64,000 nucleotides of DNA. Origin: Moritella sp. F3. GTDB taxonomy: Bacteria; Pseudomonadota; Gammaproteobacteria; Enterobacterales; Moritellaceae. Below, piece after piece: positions 1-9,871 of the stretch. The notes beneath the pieces are model-generated. The model was not told the DNA's origin. It did no database searches and saw nothing but the letters and a program-made list of their open reading frames with translations. Both the position numbers and the translations under genes were made by a program. Location of the stretch: contig NZ_BLRL01000003.1 in assembly GCF_015082335.1 (NCBI RefSeq), positions 372,001 through 436,000 on the forward strand, in the 5' to 3' direction. Positions within the stretch are counted from its first letter, which is position 1, and each line of letters begins with the position of its first letter.

Positions 1-839
1 ATTGGGGAGTGATGGAGAATCACCATTTAGTCGATATCGTTAACCAAACTGACTATAACGAATCACCTAATGGGGATGATAAGTTAGGTCAGCCTATGTT
101 TAGGTTAGGCATGAATATTAAAGATGCCTTGCTTGAAGCAATGATATTGATTGGCTATCGTGAGCCGAGCATGCCTACACCTGGCGCACGTTTTAGTTTC
201 GAGGATGATTATCGTTATGAGTATGAAGGTTGGGGAGAGGAGTATCACCCCGATCTGGCATTACGTTATAGTAAAACGCTCAAGAATATAGATGTTGGTG
301 TGAGCTATTTTGGTGGTCATTCAAGGACGCCGGAATTAGATACTCAATCTGTTGGCGATCCGGTCTGGAAGATAAACTTAATTGATCAAGTATCAGTTGA
401 TATTAAAGCTGATCTGAACAGAATAGAATTAAAAGCGGAAGTACTTTATAAAGTTGTTGAAGATAAATCGACACGCGCTATGGTGTTCGGCTCGGAATTT
501 AAGCTTATGCAAGACCAAAATTTTGGCGTTAACTTATTAGCTGAATATAGCTGGGATCAACATGGCGAAAGTGCTTTTGATAATAGCTTCCAGAATGATA
601 TCTTTGCCGGGGTACGGGTAACCCTTAATGGCTTAAATGATAGTGAAATACTCATTGGCCATAATTATGATTTCGACTTTGGCTCTCAGCATGGCTCAGT
701 TCAGGCGAAAGTAAATGTGACTAAAGCGCTATCTGTTGGTGTCGAAGGTTGGTGGTTTAATGTGAGCGATGACGATTATGCTAACAAAGCGTTTAATGAT
801 GATAATATGATCCAACTTACCGGTTATTATAATTTCTAA
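1..839 (+). CDS. Outer-membrane beta-barrel-like protein, C-terminal part (5' end outside window)
   Basis: The reading frame is already open at the left edge and runs to a stop at 837-839. A GTG (9) and an ATG (12) occur in frame, but the first residues have no signal peptide and the GGGGAG before the ATG is only two bases away, so I read this as the tail of a longer gene. The visible part alternates polar and aromatic residues in short strands (for example LTGYYNF at the end), and the last residue is Phe, as in many outer-membrane beta-barrels. No specific family is recognised. It could be a porin-like or surface protein; a secreted beta-rich protein is the alternative. Confidence 0.5.
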   Translation, partial: WGVMENHHLVDIVNQTDYNESPNGDDKLGQPMFRLGMNIKDALLEAMILIGYREPSMPTPGARFSFEDDYRYEYEGWGEEYHPDLALRYSKTLKNIDVGVSYFGGHSRTPELDTQSVGDPVWKINLIDQVSVDIKADLNRIELKAEVLYKVVEDKSTRAMVFGSEFKLMQDQNFGVNLLAEYSWDQHGESAFDNSFQNDIFAGVRVTLNGLNDSEILIGHNYDFDFGSQHGSVQAKVNVTKALSVGVEGWWFNVSDDDYANKAFNDDNMIQLTGYYNF

Positions 840-890
840 TTATAATGGATGAATTATTCATTCTTTATATTTCGGTCGAGTATCGGTTAT

Positions 891-927
891 ATTCGGATTT
901 AGGATTCGGCTAAAATTTGGATTTAGG
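891..927 (+). repeat. Imperfect 13-bp direct repeat
   Basis: ATTCGGATTTAGG (891-903) recurs as ATTTGGATTTAGG (915-927), one mismatch, 24 bp apart, in the gap before ppnP. It may be chance, a regulator half-site pair or a small tandem duplication. Confidence 0.35.
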
Positions 928-1010
928 TCGGAGTACTGTTCATCCGTTTTTTTTTCGGTTATTCTAAATACTTAGTTGTAGATTAAGTTAATCGTATAAA
1001 AGGATTTTAG

Positions 1011-1292
1011 ATGTTTAAGATAAATCAGTATTTTGATGGTCAAGTTGCTTCTATTGGATTTCAAGAAGCGGGCAAAGAAGCCAGTGTTGGCGTGATGGCT
1101 GTTGGTGAGTATGAATTTGGTACTGCGTTAGCCGAAGTGATGATTGTTATCACGGGGGCGTTAACTGTGTTGCTTCCTGGAAAAGTTGAATGGCAAACAT
1201 TTAATGCTGGTGAGCAATTTAACGTACCGGCCGACAGTAAGTTTCAAGTTAAAGTCGCGCAAGAAACGGCATATCTTTGTCAATACGGTTAA
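1011..1292 (+). CDS. ppnP: Pyrimidine/purine nucleoside phosphorylase PpnP (YaiE, DUF1255)
   Basis: This 93-residue protein has the length and the conserved order of the PpnP (YaiE) family: an N-terminal [10 protein letters not shown] stretch, the central GEYEFGT segment, [11 protein letters not shown], and a C-terminal [16 protein letters not shown] cupin strand. Family members are small cytoplasmic cupins that phosphorolyse several purine and pyrimidine nucleosides to the free base and ribose 1-phosphate. An AAAGGA ribosome site lies before the ATG. It appears to be a single-gene unit, closed by the symmetric hairpin at 1358-1396. Confidence 0.9.
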   Translation: MFKINQYFDGQVASIGFQEAGKEASVGVMAVGEYEFGTALAEVMIVITGALTVLLPGKVEWQTFNAGEQFNVPADSKFQVKVAQETAYLCQYG

Positions 1293-1357
1293 TACATGAA
1301 TAGCGCTATGCACTAATACTATTCACTATTCATAAAAATCGTAATCGCATAGCAATG

Positions 1358-1396
1358 AAAAGGGGAGAATAAACATCGCGTTTATTCTCCCCTTTT
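1358..1396. terminator. Bidirectional intrinsic terminator between ppnP and the DUF1244 gene
   Basis: A perfect 16-bp stem (1358-1373 with 1381-1396) with a 7-base loop. The stem core is GGGGAGAATAAA with A4/T4 ends, so it can work for ppnP (+) and for the convergent DUF1244 gene (-). Confidence 0.85.
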
Positions 1397-1436
1397 AGTA
1401 TTCACTTACTGCTCACTACTCATTCAGTATTAAATG

Positions 1437-1745
1437 TTACTTTTTAGGTTTCGCATTAAACGCAGCGAGTTGTTCTTCAGTTGCAGGCAGTTGGTGATTT
1501 TCTTTCCATTCTGCATACGTCATACCGTAGATACGTTCTCTTGCTTGATCGGCAGATACGTCTAATTCCAGCTCATCAGCTGCAGACTTATACCATTTAC
1601 CTAAGCAATTACGGCAAAAATCAGCAAGGATCATTAAATCAATATTTTGCACTTGCTTGTTATCATCCAAATGCGCTAATAAACGTTGTAATACTTTAGC
1701 GTCCAGTTGGTCTTGCTGAGCTTGAGTTAATTCTGCTTTACTCAT
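1437..1745 (-). CDS. DUF1244 family protein
   Basis: This 102-residue soluble protein matches the DUF1244 family by the conserved core LMILADFCRNCLGKWY and by MTYAEWKENHQ. The paired Cys in CRNC is characteristic; no activity is established. It lies 13 bp downstream of dsbB on the same strand, so the two are probably co-transcribed. That links it only loosely to envelope thiol chemistry, since the protein has no signal peptide and is presumably cytoplasmic. The product is a small helical protein with a charged C-terminus ending in PKK. Confidence 0.8.
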   Translation of the reverse strand: MSKAELTQAQQDQLDAKVLQRLLAHLDDNKQVQNIDLMILADFCRNCLGKWYKSAADELELDVSADQARERIYGMTYAEWKENHQLPATEEQLAAFNAKPKK

Positions 1746-1758
1746 TATTCTATCCTTG

Positions 1759-2283
1759 TTATTTAGTCGGTTTGATTAGGCCGATAATATGGCAACTAAA
1801 TACAATCACTGCAACTGCTAAATAAATCACAGAGGTTACAATTAACCATTGTGGCATTGTATATGATAAGAACTGCCAGCTGATTTCATCACAAAATCCA
1901 GTTGGATTGAACATCCACGGTGCCCATTCATGTATCGGTGCCCAGCTTGGGAAGTTAGGGAAAAAGTCACATGTCGAAAACGGTGATGGATTAAGCTGAA
2001 TGTCTACGTGTTCCATAGAAATACGTAGACTGTAGATTGCACTGATAAACCATAATGCAAAACCACTAAAACGTATGAACGGATTGGCAGGGGCGATTGC
2101 ACCGACTAAACCGGCTAAAATAATCCCCATGATAGTGACACGTTCATAAACGCATAAGACGCACGGACTGAGTTCCATTACATATTGGAAGAAAAGGGCT
2201 GATGCTTCTAATCCCATGCCGGTAAGCGCGAGTAAAACCCAAGGCAGGCGTTGTTTCGGTAGGTTAGAAATAAACTGGTACAT
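1759..2283 (-). CDS. dsbB: Disulfide bond formation protein DsbB
   Basis: This inner-membrane quinone reductase re-oxidises periplasmic DsbA and passes the electrons to ubiquinone or menaquinone. The 174 residues contain four hydrophobic segments and both redox Cys pairs of the family: C41-x2-C44 in the first periplasmic loop (SPCVLCVYER) and C105/C131 in the second loop. The Arg after CVLC (R48), needed for quinone binding in the family, is present. Length and spacing are normal. It sits next to nhaB and fadR as in E. coli, and the DUF1244 gene follows 13 bp downstream. Confidence 0.95.
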   Translation of the reverse strand: MYQFISNLPKQRLPWVLLALTGMGLEASALFFQYVMELSPCVLCVYERVTIMGIILAGLVGAIAPANPFIRFSGFALWFISAIYSLRISMEHVDIQLNPSPFSTCDFFPNFPSWAPIHEWAPWMFNPTGFCDEISWQFLSYTMPQWLIVTSVIYLAVAVIVFSCHIIGLIKPTK

Positions 2284-2408
2284 ATATTATCTCAAGTGAA
2301 TTTAATGATTACTCGCTGTTATATCATATTGTTAGTTTTGATATTGTCGCAAGAGTGTAAAACTATGTAAGAATAAAACTTATGTGAGTATTAATTGACA
2401 TCAAGCAT

Positions 2409-2438
2409 AAAAAAACGCCGCATATAGCGACGTTTTTT
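2409..2438 (-). terminator. Intrinsic terminator after nhaB
   Basis: The hairpin A7CG-C-CGC / ATATA / GCG-A-CGT6 has one internal mismatch and is A/T-tailed on both sides. It lies 31 bp past the nhaB stop, before the dsbB promoter region. Confidence 0.8.
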
Positions 2439-2469
2439 AAACCGAATTAATTATCGGAACTCTGTGTAG

Positions 2470-4056
2470 TTAGTGACCAGCTGATTTTATCACATCTGCT
2501 GCACTGTCTACATGCGCTGTAATTAAGCCCATATCCAGCATCATTGCTGTTGCAGGTTCTAAGAAGTACATCAGTGAACCAAGACCAATTAACGTCATCA
2601 CGATAGTATACGGTAATGCCATGATAACCATACGGCCATATGATAAACGTAGTAGTGGTGCAACGGCTGATGTTAATAAGAATAAGAATGCCGCTTGACC
2701 GTTTGGTGTTGCAACTGAAGGTAGGTTAGTACCCGTGTTAATTGCCACAGCCAGTAAGTCGAACTGATCACGAGTAATTGTACCGTTAACTAGTGCTGCT
2801 TTTACTTCAGTAATATAAACAGTACCAACGAATACGTTGTCACTCACCATCGATAAAATACCGTTCGCTAAATAGAATAACGGTAGCTGTTGATGTGGGT
2901 CTGCAGCCAGTACAGCATTAATAAGTGGAATGAATAATTGTTGATCAATAATCACCGCTACAATCGTAAAGAATACCGCAAGTAAGGCAGTGAAAGGCAG
3001 TGCCTCTTCAAATGCTTTACCTAGTGCGTGTTCTTCAGTTATGCCGTTAAATGCAGTAGCAAGAATAATCACTGATAAACCAATAAGGCCTACAGCAGCT
3101 AAGTGCATTGCAAGGCCAATAATTAACCAAACACCGATAGCGGCTTGTGTATAAAGTTTAACACGTTCACGTTGGCTGCGGTTTGCATCTTCAAACTTAT
3201 CGAAATCAACAAGAATAGTACGTACTGCCGCTGGTAATTCAGCTCCGTAGCCAAATACTTTAAATTTCTCTACAAGGAAACAAGTTAGTAGACCAAAGAA
3301 AAATACCGGTACTGTAATAGGAGACATGCGTAATGCAAATTCAAGGAAGTCCCAGCCTGCTTGTTCTGCAATGATCAAGTTTTGTGGTTCACCAACCATC
3401 GTACATACACCACCTAGTGCTGTACCAACACCGGCATGCATCATTAGGCTACGTAGGAAAGCGCGGTAATCATCAAGATCTTGACGTTTTAATTCATTAA
3501 CCGTTGCATCATCAGTATGATCATGGTCATGCTTAAAGTCACGGCCTGATGCTACTTTGTGATAGATACTATAGAAACCAATCGCAACACTAATTACCAC
3601 GGCAATTACTGTTAGTGCGTCTAGGAATGCTGATAGGAATGCAGATACGACAGAGAAAGACAAAGCCAGCAATGCTTTAGATTTAATGTTAATCAATAAT
3701 TTAGTGAAAACATAAAGCAATAATGACTTCATGAAGTAGATGCCTGCAACCATGAATATCAGGAGCAATAATACTTCAATGTTACTAACTAACTCATGTT
3801 GAACTTGCTCTGCGGATGTCATGCCTATGGCAACGGCTTCGATTGCAAGTAAACCACCGGGTTGAAGTGGGTAGCACTTAAGTGCCATCGCTAACGTAAA
3901 AATAAACTCAATTACTAATACCCAGCCAGCAATAAATGGGTCAATAGCAAAAATAATCGGATTTATAATAAGAAAAGCAATGATCGCAATTTTGTACCAC
4001 TGAGGTGAGTTACCTAAGAAGTTAAGCTTTGCTGCCGTGCTAAGACTGATGTCCAT
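2470..4056 (-). CDS. nhaB: Na+/H+ antiporter NhaB
   Basis: This inner-membrane antiporter exports Na+ in exchange for H+ in pH and salt homeostasis, a fit for a marine cell. The 528-residue protein begins with the NhaB signature region ([12 protein letters not shown]), and about a dozen hydrophobic helices follow. The transporter core includes [19 protein letters not shown] and [20 protein letters not shown], both strongly conserved in NhaB. One cytoplasmic loop near residues 173-186 carries a local His/Asp cluster ([11 protein letters not shown]). It is divergent from fadR, as in E. coli, across a 243-bp gap. The start ATG is followed by [16 protein letters not shown], aligning with family N-termini. 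Confidence 0.95.
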   Translation of the reverse strand: MDISLSTAAKLNFLGNSPQWYKIAIIAFLIINPIIFAIDPFIAGWVLVIEFIFTLAMALKCYPLQPGGLLAIEAVAIGMTSAEQVQHELVSNIEVLLLLIFMVAGIYFMKSLLLYVFTKLLINIKSKALLALSFSVVSAFLSAFLDALTVIAVVISVAIGFYSIYHKVASGRDFKHDHDHTDDATVNELKRQDLDDYRAFLRSLMMHAGVGTALGGVCTMVGEPQNLIIAEQAGWDFLEFALRMSPITVPVFFFGLLTCFLVEKFKVFGYGAELPAAVRTILVDFDKFEDANRSQRERVKLYTQAAIGVWLIIGLAMHLAAVGLIGLSVIILATAFNGITEEHALGKAFEEALPFTALLAVFFTIVAVIIDQQLFIPLINAVLAADPHQQLPLFYLANGILSMVSDNVFVGTVYITEVKAALVNGTITRDQFDLLAVAINTGTNLPSVATPNGQAAFLFLLTSAVAPLLRLSYGRMVIMALPYTIVMTLIGLGSLMYFLEPATAMMLDMGLITAHVDSAADVIKSAGH

Positions 4057-4225
4057 GAGAGGTGTCCAATAAAAAGGTTAAAGAATAAGAAAATTTGCGC
4101 CATTCTAAGCATATTTTGTGACGTGCGCCATTCTTTTTATTGATACAGATTATTGTTTTTGCAAATAAAGCTATTTTAATATTTAAGTCGGAAAATAATT
4201 ATTCTAATGATAGGATCTAATTTAA

Positions 4226-4242
4226 ATCTGGTCGGATGTGCC
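4226..4242 (+). promoter_or_regulatory. Candidate FadR operator between nhaB and fadR
   Basis: ATCTGGTCGGATGTGCC matches the left half and centre of the 17-bp FadR operator (the E. coli fadB site, from memory, is ATCTGGTACGACCAGAT); the right half is weaker. It lies 58 bp before the fadR ATG, in the shared nhaB/fadR control region, so autoregulation is the simplest reading. Confidence 0.5.
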
Positions 4243-4299
4243 TGTGAATGCTAACATTCAAAAAGATACAACCTGTTATATTTCCAAATGAGAAGTTAA

Positions 4300-5079
4300 A
4301 TGGATATTACTAATAGTAAAACAACAAGTAAAAAGCGTCAGAATGACGGTATTATTAAAGCTAAAAGCCCAGCTGGCTTCGCGGAAGAATATCTAATTGA
4401 ATCTATTTGGAAGAATCGTTTCCCGCCGGGATCTATTCTTCCTGCTGAGAGAGAACTTTCTGAGCTTATTGGTGTTACCAGAACGACGCTGCGTGAAGTA
4501 CTACAACGTTTAGCACGTGATGGTTGGCTCACTATTCGTCACGGAAAGCCGACTCAAGTTAATAATTTTTGGGAAACATCAAGTCTTTCAATTCTAGAAG
4601 ATTTAGTGCGATTAGACCCTGAGCGCTTACCTGAGTTGATCAGTGATTTATTGTCTGCACGTACAAACATTAGTGTTATTTTTATTCGTGCTGCGATTAA
4701 ACGTGATCCAGAACGTGTAGTCGAAATTCTAAATGAAGCAGAACTGCTTGCAGATGATAAAGAGGCCTATACCGCATACGATTATAGTATGTTACATAAA
4801 TTAGCCTTTTTGTCGGGTAATTTAGTGTATGCATTGATTTTGAATGGCTTTGATAATATGTATCGTATTCTAGGTAAAATATATTTTGATTACCCTGAAG
4901 CACGTGCACTGGCGAAAAATTTCTATCGTGAATTGAAAGAGATCGCACAGCAAAACCAAGCTGATGAAAGTTTAAATGTTATTCGTAATTACGGTATGAA
5001 TTCAGGTCTATTGTGGCAGCAGTATCGTGATGAAACATGGGATGATATTTGCGTCGCTTTCGAACAACGCATTAAGTAA
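4300..5079 (+). CDS. fadR: Fatty acid metabolism regulator FadR (GntR family)
   Basis: FadR represses beta-oxidation genes and activates unsaturated fatty acid synthesis; long-chain acyl-CoA releases it from DNA. Residues about 24-90 form the winged helix, nearly identical to the E. coli protein over SPAGFAEEYLIESIW, LPAERELSELIGVTRTTLRE and QRLARDGWLTIRHGKP. The C-terminal half is the acyl-CoA-binding helical domain. The product is 259 residues against 239 in E. coli. The excess is mostly an N-terminal extension of about 19 residues rich in Lys, Thr and Ser, and the roughly 40-residue insertion of Vibrio FadR is absent. No in-frame internal ATG would remove the extension, and an AGAAG site precedes this ATG. 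Confidence 0.93.
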   Translation: MDITNSKTTSKKRQNDGIIKAKSPAGFAEEYLIESIWKNRFPPGSILPAERELSELIGVTRTTLREVLQRLARDGWLTIRHGKPTQVNNFWETSSLSILEDLVRLDPERLPELISDLLSARTNISVIFIRAAIKRDPERVVEILNEAELLADDKEAYTAYDYSMLHKLAFLSGNLVYALILNGFDNMYRILGKIYFDYPEARALAKNFYRELKEIAQQNQADESLNVIRNYGMNSGLLWQQYRDETWDDICVAFEQRIK

Positions 5080-5102
5080 TACCTACGCAATGATGTCATA
5101 TA

Positions 5103-5129
5103 AAAAAACCAGTCAATGACTGGTTTTTT
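5103..5129. terminator. Bidirectional intrinsic terminator between fadR and spoVR
   Basis: The stem AAAAAACCAGTC / GACTGGTTTTTT (12 bp, loop AAT) is exactly symmetric, so it can end both fadR (+) and the convergent spoVR operon (-). Confidence 0.85.
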
Positions 5130-5133
5130 GTTT

Positions 5134-6645
5134 TTAAGGTGTCGGCGTTATACTTTGACAGAGTAGCTCAATGTTACCATTTGCCAGCACTTGCTCTAAC
5201 TTCACATCAAACCCCCATAAGCGATGTAGATGTCTCATCACCTCTTGCGCTGATTTACTCTCCAGCGGTATATCCTGATGTGGTACATAACGTAGCGTTA
5301 AAGAACGGTCACCTTTTCTGTCGACATTAAATATCTGAATATTAGGTTCATTGTTACTTAAATTATATTGAGCTGATAGCTTACTACGCAGCTGCTGATA
5401 ACCTTCTTCATTATGAATTGCCGATACTTCAATATGTTTACTATTTTCGTTATCTTCGATTGAAAATAAATGCATATCTCGCATTACCTTAGGCGACAAA
5501 TACTGGCTAATAAAACTCTCATCTTTAAAGTTTTGCATGGCAAAGTGCACTGTATCTAACCAATCACTGCCTGCAATATCAGGGAACCAGGCTTTATCTT
5601 CATCTGTAGGGTGTTCGCATATACGTCTAATATCAGTAAACATTGCAAACCCAAGCGCGTATGGATTCATACCTGAGTAATAAGGGCTGTTATAAGCAGG
5701 TTGAGCGACCACGTTAGTATGATTATGTAATATCTCCAGCATAAACTTATCTGTTACTAAGCCTTCGTCATACATGTGATTAGTAATGGTATAATGCCAA
5801 AATGTTGCCCAGCCTTCATTCATTACTTGTGTCTGTTTTTGTGGATAAAAATACTGACTTATTTTACGCACTATGCGAATTATTTCACGCTGCCAAGATT
5901 GTAATAATGGTGCATTTTTTTCTACAAAATACAGTATGTTTTCTTGTGGTTCTGCTGGGTAATTTGGCTCAACAGGTTCAATTTTTTCATTGCTTTGGGG
6001 CAGGGTACGCCACAACTCGTTGACTTGGGTTTGTAAATAATCAGTACGTTCTTTTTGTCGGCGTTTTTCTTCACTTAAAGATGGTTCACTCGGACGCTTA
6101 TAGCGATCAACACCGTAACTCATTAACGCATGGCATGAGTCGACAATGTTTTCGACGGCATCAATACCGTATTTTTGTTCACATTCAGCGATATAATTTT
6201 TCGAAAATAATAAGTAATCTATAATTGATTCTGCGTCTGTCCATGACTTAAATAGATAATTACCTTTAAAAAAAGAGTTGTGGCCATAGCAGGCGTGCGC
6301 CACGACTAACGCTTGCATCGGTATCGTGTTTTCTTCCATTAAGTAAGCGATACAAGGACTGGAATTAATGACAATTTCATATGCTAGCCCCATTTGTCCA
6401 CGTTTGTAGCTTTGTTCGGTTTGAATGAATTTCTTACCAAAGCTCCAGTGGTTATAGCCAATTGGCATCCCTACTGAAGAATAAGCATCCATCATTTGCT
6501 CTGCGGTGATTACTTCTATTTGATTGGGGTAAGTATCAAGTCGATAGTGTTCGGCAATTCGTTTTATTTCGACGTGATATTCTTCAAGTAATGGGAAGTT
6601 CCAATCAGGACCATCGCTAAGCTGCTTTACTTCATCTTTTAACAT
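5134..6645 (-). CDS. ycgB: SpoVR family protein (YcgB)
   Basis: This 503-residue cytoplasmic protein belongs to the SpoVR/YcgB family, recognised from GYNHWSFGKKF, YEIVINSSPCIAYLMEEN, VAHACYGHNSFFKGN, NEGWATFWHYTI and NPYALGFAMF. Several His and Glu residues in these motifs (HACYGHN, EGWATFWH) resemble a metal site, but no activity is proven. The name comes from a Bacillus cortex gene; in proteobacteria the gene responds to stationary phase and nutrient stress together with yeaG and yeaH. It is third in the yeaG-yeaH-spoVR operon, 11 bp after yeaH, and is also next to fadR, as ycgB is in E. coli. Here both conserved neighbourhoods are joined. Confidence 0.92.
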   Translation of the reverse strand: MLKDEVKQLSDGPDWNFPLLEEYHVEIKRIAEHYRLDTYPNQIEVITAEQMMDAYSSVGMPIGYNHWSFGKKFIQTEQSYKRGQMGLAYEIVINSSPCIAYLMEENTIPMQALVVAHACYGHNSFFKGNYLFKSWTDAESIIDYLLFSKNYIAECEQKYGIDAVENIVDSCHALMSYGVDRYKRPSEPSLSEEKRRQKERTDYLQTQVNELWRTLPQSNEKIEPVEPNYPAEPQENILYFVEKNAPLLQSWQREIIRIVRKISQYFYPQKQTQVMNEGWATFWHYTITNHMYDEGLVTDKFMLEILHNHTNVVAQPAYNSPYYSGMNPYALGFAMFTDIRRICEHPTDEDKAWFPDIAGSDWLDTVHFAMQNFKDESFISQYLSPKVMRDMHLFSIEDNENSKHIEVSAIHNEEGYQQLRSKLSAQYNLSNNEPNIQIFNVDRKGDRSLTLRYVPHQDIPLESKSAQEVMRHLHRLWGFDVKLEQVLANGNIELLCQSITPTP

Positions 6646-6656
6646 ATAGATTCTCC

Positions 6657-7925
6657 CTAAGCGGCCTGTTTCTTGAATAGTTCTCGGAATACAGGATATA
6701 TATCTTCGAGCTGGCGAATGTGTTGTAAGGCGAATTGAGAGTACTCTTCTGCTACTTTTTCATATTCGCGCCATAATGTTTGATGTGCTCGATTCGTTAT
6801 CTCTATATAGCTGAAATAGCGCACTTGCGGCATTATTTTGTCGACTAAAATCTTGCGGCATAGCGGGGAGTCGTCAGCCCAATTGTCACCATCTGAAGCT
6901 TGCGCAGCGTAGATGTTCCATTCATTTGCGGGGAATTTATCGGTAACAATTTTATCCATCAGTTTCAAGGCTGACGATACAATCGTACCACCTGTTTCTT
7001 GTGAATAGAAAAACTCATGTTCATCCACTTCTTTTGCTTGCGTATGGTGACGTATATAAACGACTTCAATTTTTTTATAAGTACGGGTTAAGAATAAATA
7101 GAGTAAAATGTAGAATCGTTTTGCCATGTCTTTCGTTGGTTGATCCATGGATCCAGAGACATCCATTAGGCAAAACATCACAGCTTGACTGTTGGGTACT
7201 GCGTATTGCTCAAAGTTGTTATAACGTAAATCAAAGGTATCAATAAAAGGCACTTTGCTGATCCGTGCTTTTAGGTCAGCAATTTCCTTTTTCAATTCTG
7301 CAACAAATTGACCTTCGATATCACCTTGGTTTGTTAATTCATTAACTTGCTCTTCTAGCGCTTTGACTTTTCGTTTTTTACCGCCAGCGAGCGCTGTTCG
7401 TCTTGCTAATGAGTTTTGTAGTGATTTTACAATCGCAATATTCCCTGGGTTACCGTTTGAAGTATAACCTGCACGATGGGTTTTCATCTCTACAATACTG
7501 TTAAGTTGGTTCTCTTGTAAGTTAGGTAACTCTAGATCTTCAAAGAGTAAGTCTAGATATTCATCTTTTGAAATTTGGAAATTAAAACCATCGTTACCTT
7601 CACCACTATCACTGGCTTCTCCACCACCTGCACCAGCGCCATCTCCTGCTGGTGGGCGATTGATTTTATCGCCAGTGATAAATTGATCATTACCTGGGTG
7701 AACAATCGTGCGATCACCGCCTTTTCCTTGATGAAACATAGGTTCTGAGATGTCACGAGTTGGAATACTGACACTTTCTCCAGATGTAATATCCTGGATA
7801 CTGCGATTGTTTACAGCATCAGATACCGCCTTTTTTATTTGTGAGTTATAACGACGCATAAAGCGTTGTCGATTAACGGTACTTTTATTTTTACCGTTTA
7901 ATCTGCGATCAATAAAATGTGCCAT
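6657..7925 (-). CDS. yeaH: YeaH/YhbH family protein (DUF444, von Willebrand A-like)
   Basis: This 422-residue protein follows the YeaH/YhbH family throughout. Residues about 1-60 are basic ([15 protein letters not shown]). A Gly-rich linker ([20 protein letters not shown]) spans about 94-113, and a coiled-coil-like charged stretch lies near 180-222. The C-terminal half is a vWA-type fold with the MIDAS-like motif DVSGS at 255-259 and [13 protein letters not shown] further on. YeaH acts with the PrkA-type kinase YeaG in stationary-phase and nitrogen-starvation responses; its molecular role is unsettled. It lies 23 bp downstream of yeaG and 11 bp upstream of spoVR, so the three genes form one transcription unit. 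Confidence 0.93.
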   Translation of the reverse strand: MAHFIDRRLNGKNKSTVNRQRFMRRYNSQIKKAVSDAVNNRSIQDITSGESVSIPTRDISEPMFHQGKGGDRTIVHPGNDQFITGDKINRPPAGDGAGAGGGEASDSGEGNDGFNFQISKDEYLDLLFEDLELPNLQENQLNSIVEMKTHRAGYTSNGNPGNIAIVKSLQNSLARRTALAGGKKRKVKALEEQVNELTNQGDIEGQFVAELKKEIADLKARISKVPFIDTFDLRYNNFEQYAVPNSQAVMFCLMDVSGSMDQPTKDMAKRFYILLYLFLTRTYKKIEVVYIRHHTQAKEVDEHEFFYSQETGGTIVSSALKLMDKIVTDKFPANEWNIYAAQASDGDNWADDSPLCRKILVDKIMPQVRYFSYIEITNRAHQTLWREYEKVAEEYSQFALQHIRQLEDIYPVFRELFKKQAA

Positions 7926-7948
7926 CTCATACCCCCTAACAAAGTCTA

Positions 7949-9871
7949 TTATGATGATTTACGTACGCGTAAATACCATTCTGACAGCAATCTAACTTGT
8001 TTCTTGGTATAGCCTTTCTCCATCATACGGGCTACAAAATTGTCATGTTTTTGTTGTTCATCAGTGGATGTTTTACCGTTAAATGAGATAACGGGTAACA
8101 ACTCTTCGGTGTTGGAGAACATTTTTTTCTCGATAACGGTACGCAATTTTTCGTAACTGACCCAAGCAGGGTTTTTACCACTGTTGTTGGCTCTGGCACG
8201 TAATACAAAATTGACGATTTCGTTACGGAAATCTTTCGGGTTACTGATACCTGCTGGTTTTTCAATTTTTTCTAAGTCGTTATTTAATGCTTCTCTATCA
8301 AATAGTTGACCTGTATCAGGATCGCGGAACTCTTGGTCTTGGATCCAGAAGTCAGCGTAAGTGACATAGCGATCGAAAATGTTTTGCCCGTATTCTGAAT
8401 AAGATTCTAGATATGCGGTTTGAATTTCTTTGCCAATAAACTCAACATATTTCGGGATCAGGTAACCTTTCAAGAATTCTAAGTAACGGTCGGCAACATC
8501 CTGAGGGAATTGCTCGCGTTCAATTTGCTGTTCAAGCACATAGAATAGGTGTACTGGGTTCGCTGCTACTTCGACATGATCAAAGTTGAATACTTTAGAC
8601 AAAATCTTATAAGCAAAACGGGTTGATAGCCCTGACATACCTTCATCGACGCCAGCATAATCACGGTACTCTTGATATGATTTTGCTTTTGGATCAGTAT
8701 CTTTTAATGTTTCCCCATCATAAACTCGCATTTTAGAGTAAATAGATGAATTTTCAGGGTCTTTGATACGTGATAACACAGTAAATTGAGATAGTGCATC
8801 GAGGGTACCTGGCGCACACTTAGCATTATGCAACGCACTATTTTCTAGCAGTTTACGATAGATAGCTTGTTCTTCACTAATACGTAAACAGTAAGGTACT
8901 TTAACGATGTATACCCGGTCTAAAAAGGCCTCATTGTTTTTGTTGTTACGGAATGTTTGCCACTCTGATTCATTGGAGTGAGCTAAGATTATCCCTTCGA
9001 AAGGCAAGGCTGATAGGCCTTCGGTACTGTTATAGTTACCTTCCTGTGTTGCGGTAAGTAGGGGATGGAGCACTTTAATTGGTGCTTTAAACATCTCTAC
9101 AAACTCCATTACACCTTGATTGGCTTTACACAGTGCGCCTGAGTAGCTGTATGCATCAGGATCATCTTGTGAAAAATGCTCTAACTGACGAATATCTACT
9201 TTCCCCACAAGTGATGAAATATCTTGATTATTCTCATCCCCGGGTTCGGTTTTAGCTATCGCAATTTGGTGCAGAATCGATGGGCGGACTTTTTCCACTT
9301 TGAACTTACTGATATCACCACCAAACTCTTTTAAACGTTTGGCTGCCCAAGGGGACATGACATGACCAAGGTAACGCGTGGGAATGCCGTATTCACTGCG
9401 TAAAATGTTGGCATCTTCATTGACGTCAAATAAGCTAAATGGATGATCGTTAACTGGCGATCCTTTAATGCGATAAATCGCTTCATTTTGCATTAGGTCT
9501 TTTAGTTTTTCTGCTAAAGATGATTTACCACCACCAACAGGCCCTAATAAATACAAAATTTGTTTCTTTTCTTCTAATCCTTGTGCGGAGTGCTTTAGAT
9601 AAGCCACTATTTGTTCTATGGCATCTTCCATGCCATAGAAATCTTTAAAAGCGGGATAGCGTGCAACTACGCGGTTGGAAAATAATCGGCTCAAGCGAGA
9701 ATCTGTCGCGGTATCAACCATTTCTGGTTCACCGATTGCGTTTAATAATCTTTCAGCAGCAGATGCGTATACAGTTTTATCGTCACGACATAAATTTAAA
9801 AATTCTTGTATCGTATATTCTTCTTCACGACTTTCTTCGTATCGTTGCTGGTAATGTTCAAAAATACCCAT
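7949..9871 (-). CDS. yeaG: PrkA family serine protein kinase YeaG
   Basis: This cytoplasmic AAA+-like protein is annotated as a serine protein kinase; YeaG acts in stationary-phase and nutrient-stress adaptation. I place the start at the ATG at 9871 (protein [14 protein letters not shown], 640 aa), because E. coli YeaG begins at the equivalent Met and a GGGGGT ribosome site lies just before it. An upstream ATG at 9922 would add 17 residues with no family match. Residues 110-117 (GPVGGGKS) are the Walker A loop; the C-terminal domain includes [20 protein letters not shown]. The sequence is close to E. coli YeaG over its whole length. It is the first gene of the yeaG-yeaH-spoVR operon. Confidence 0.95.
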   Translation of the reverse strand: MGIFEHYQQRYEESREEEYTIQEFLNLCRDDKTVYASAAERLLNAIGEPEMVDTATDSRLSRLFSNRVVARYPAFKDFYGMEDAIEQIVAYLKHSAQGLEEKKQILYLLGPVGGGKSSLAEKLKDLMQNEAIYRIKGSPVNDHPFSLFDVNEDANILRSEYGIPTRYLGHVMSPWAAKRLKEFGGDISKFKVEKVRPSILHQIAIAKTEPGDENNQDISSLVGKVDIRQLEHFSQDDPDAYSYSGALCKANQGVMEFVEMFKAPIKVLHPLLTATQEGNYNSTEGLSALPFEGIILAHSNESEWQTFRNNKNNEAFLDRVYIVKVPYCLRISEEQAIYRKLLENSALHNAKCAPGTLDALSQFTVLSRIKDPENSSIYSKMRVYDGETLKDTDPKAKSYQEYRDYAGVDEGMSGLSTRFAYKILSKVFNFDHVEVAANPVHLFYVLEQQIEREQFPQDVADRYLEFLKGYLIPKYVEFIGKEIQTAYLESYSEYGQNIFDRYVTYADFWIQDQEFRDPDTGQLFDREALNNDLEKIEKPAGISNPKDFRNEIVNFVLRARANNSGKNPAWVSYEKLRTVIEKKMFSNTEELLPVISFNGKTSTDEQQKHDNFVARMMEKGYTKKQVRLLSEWYLRVRKSS

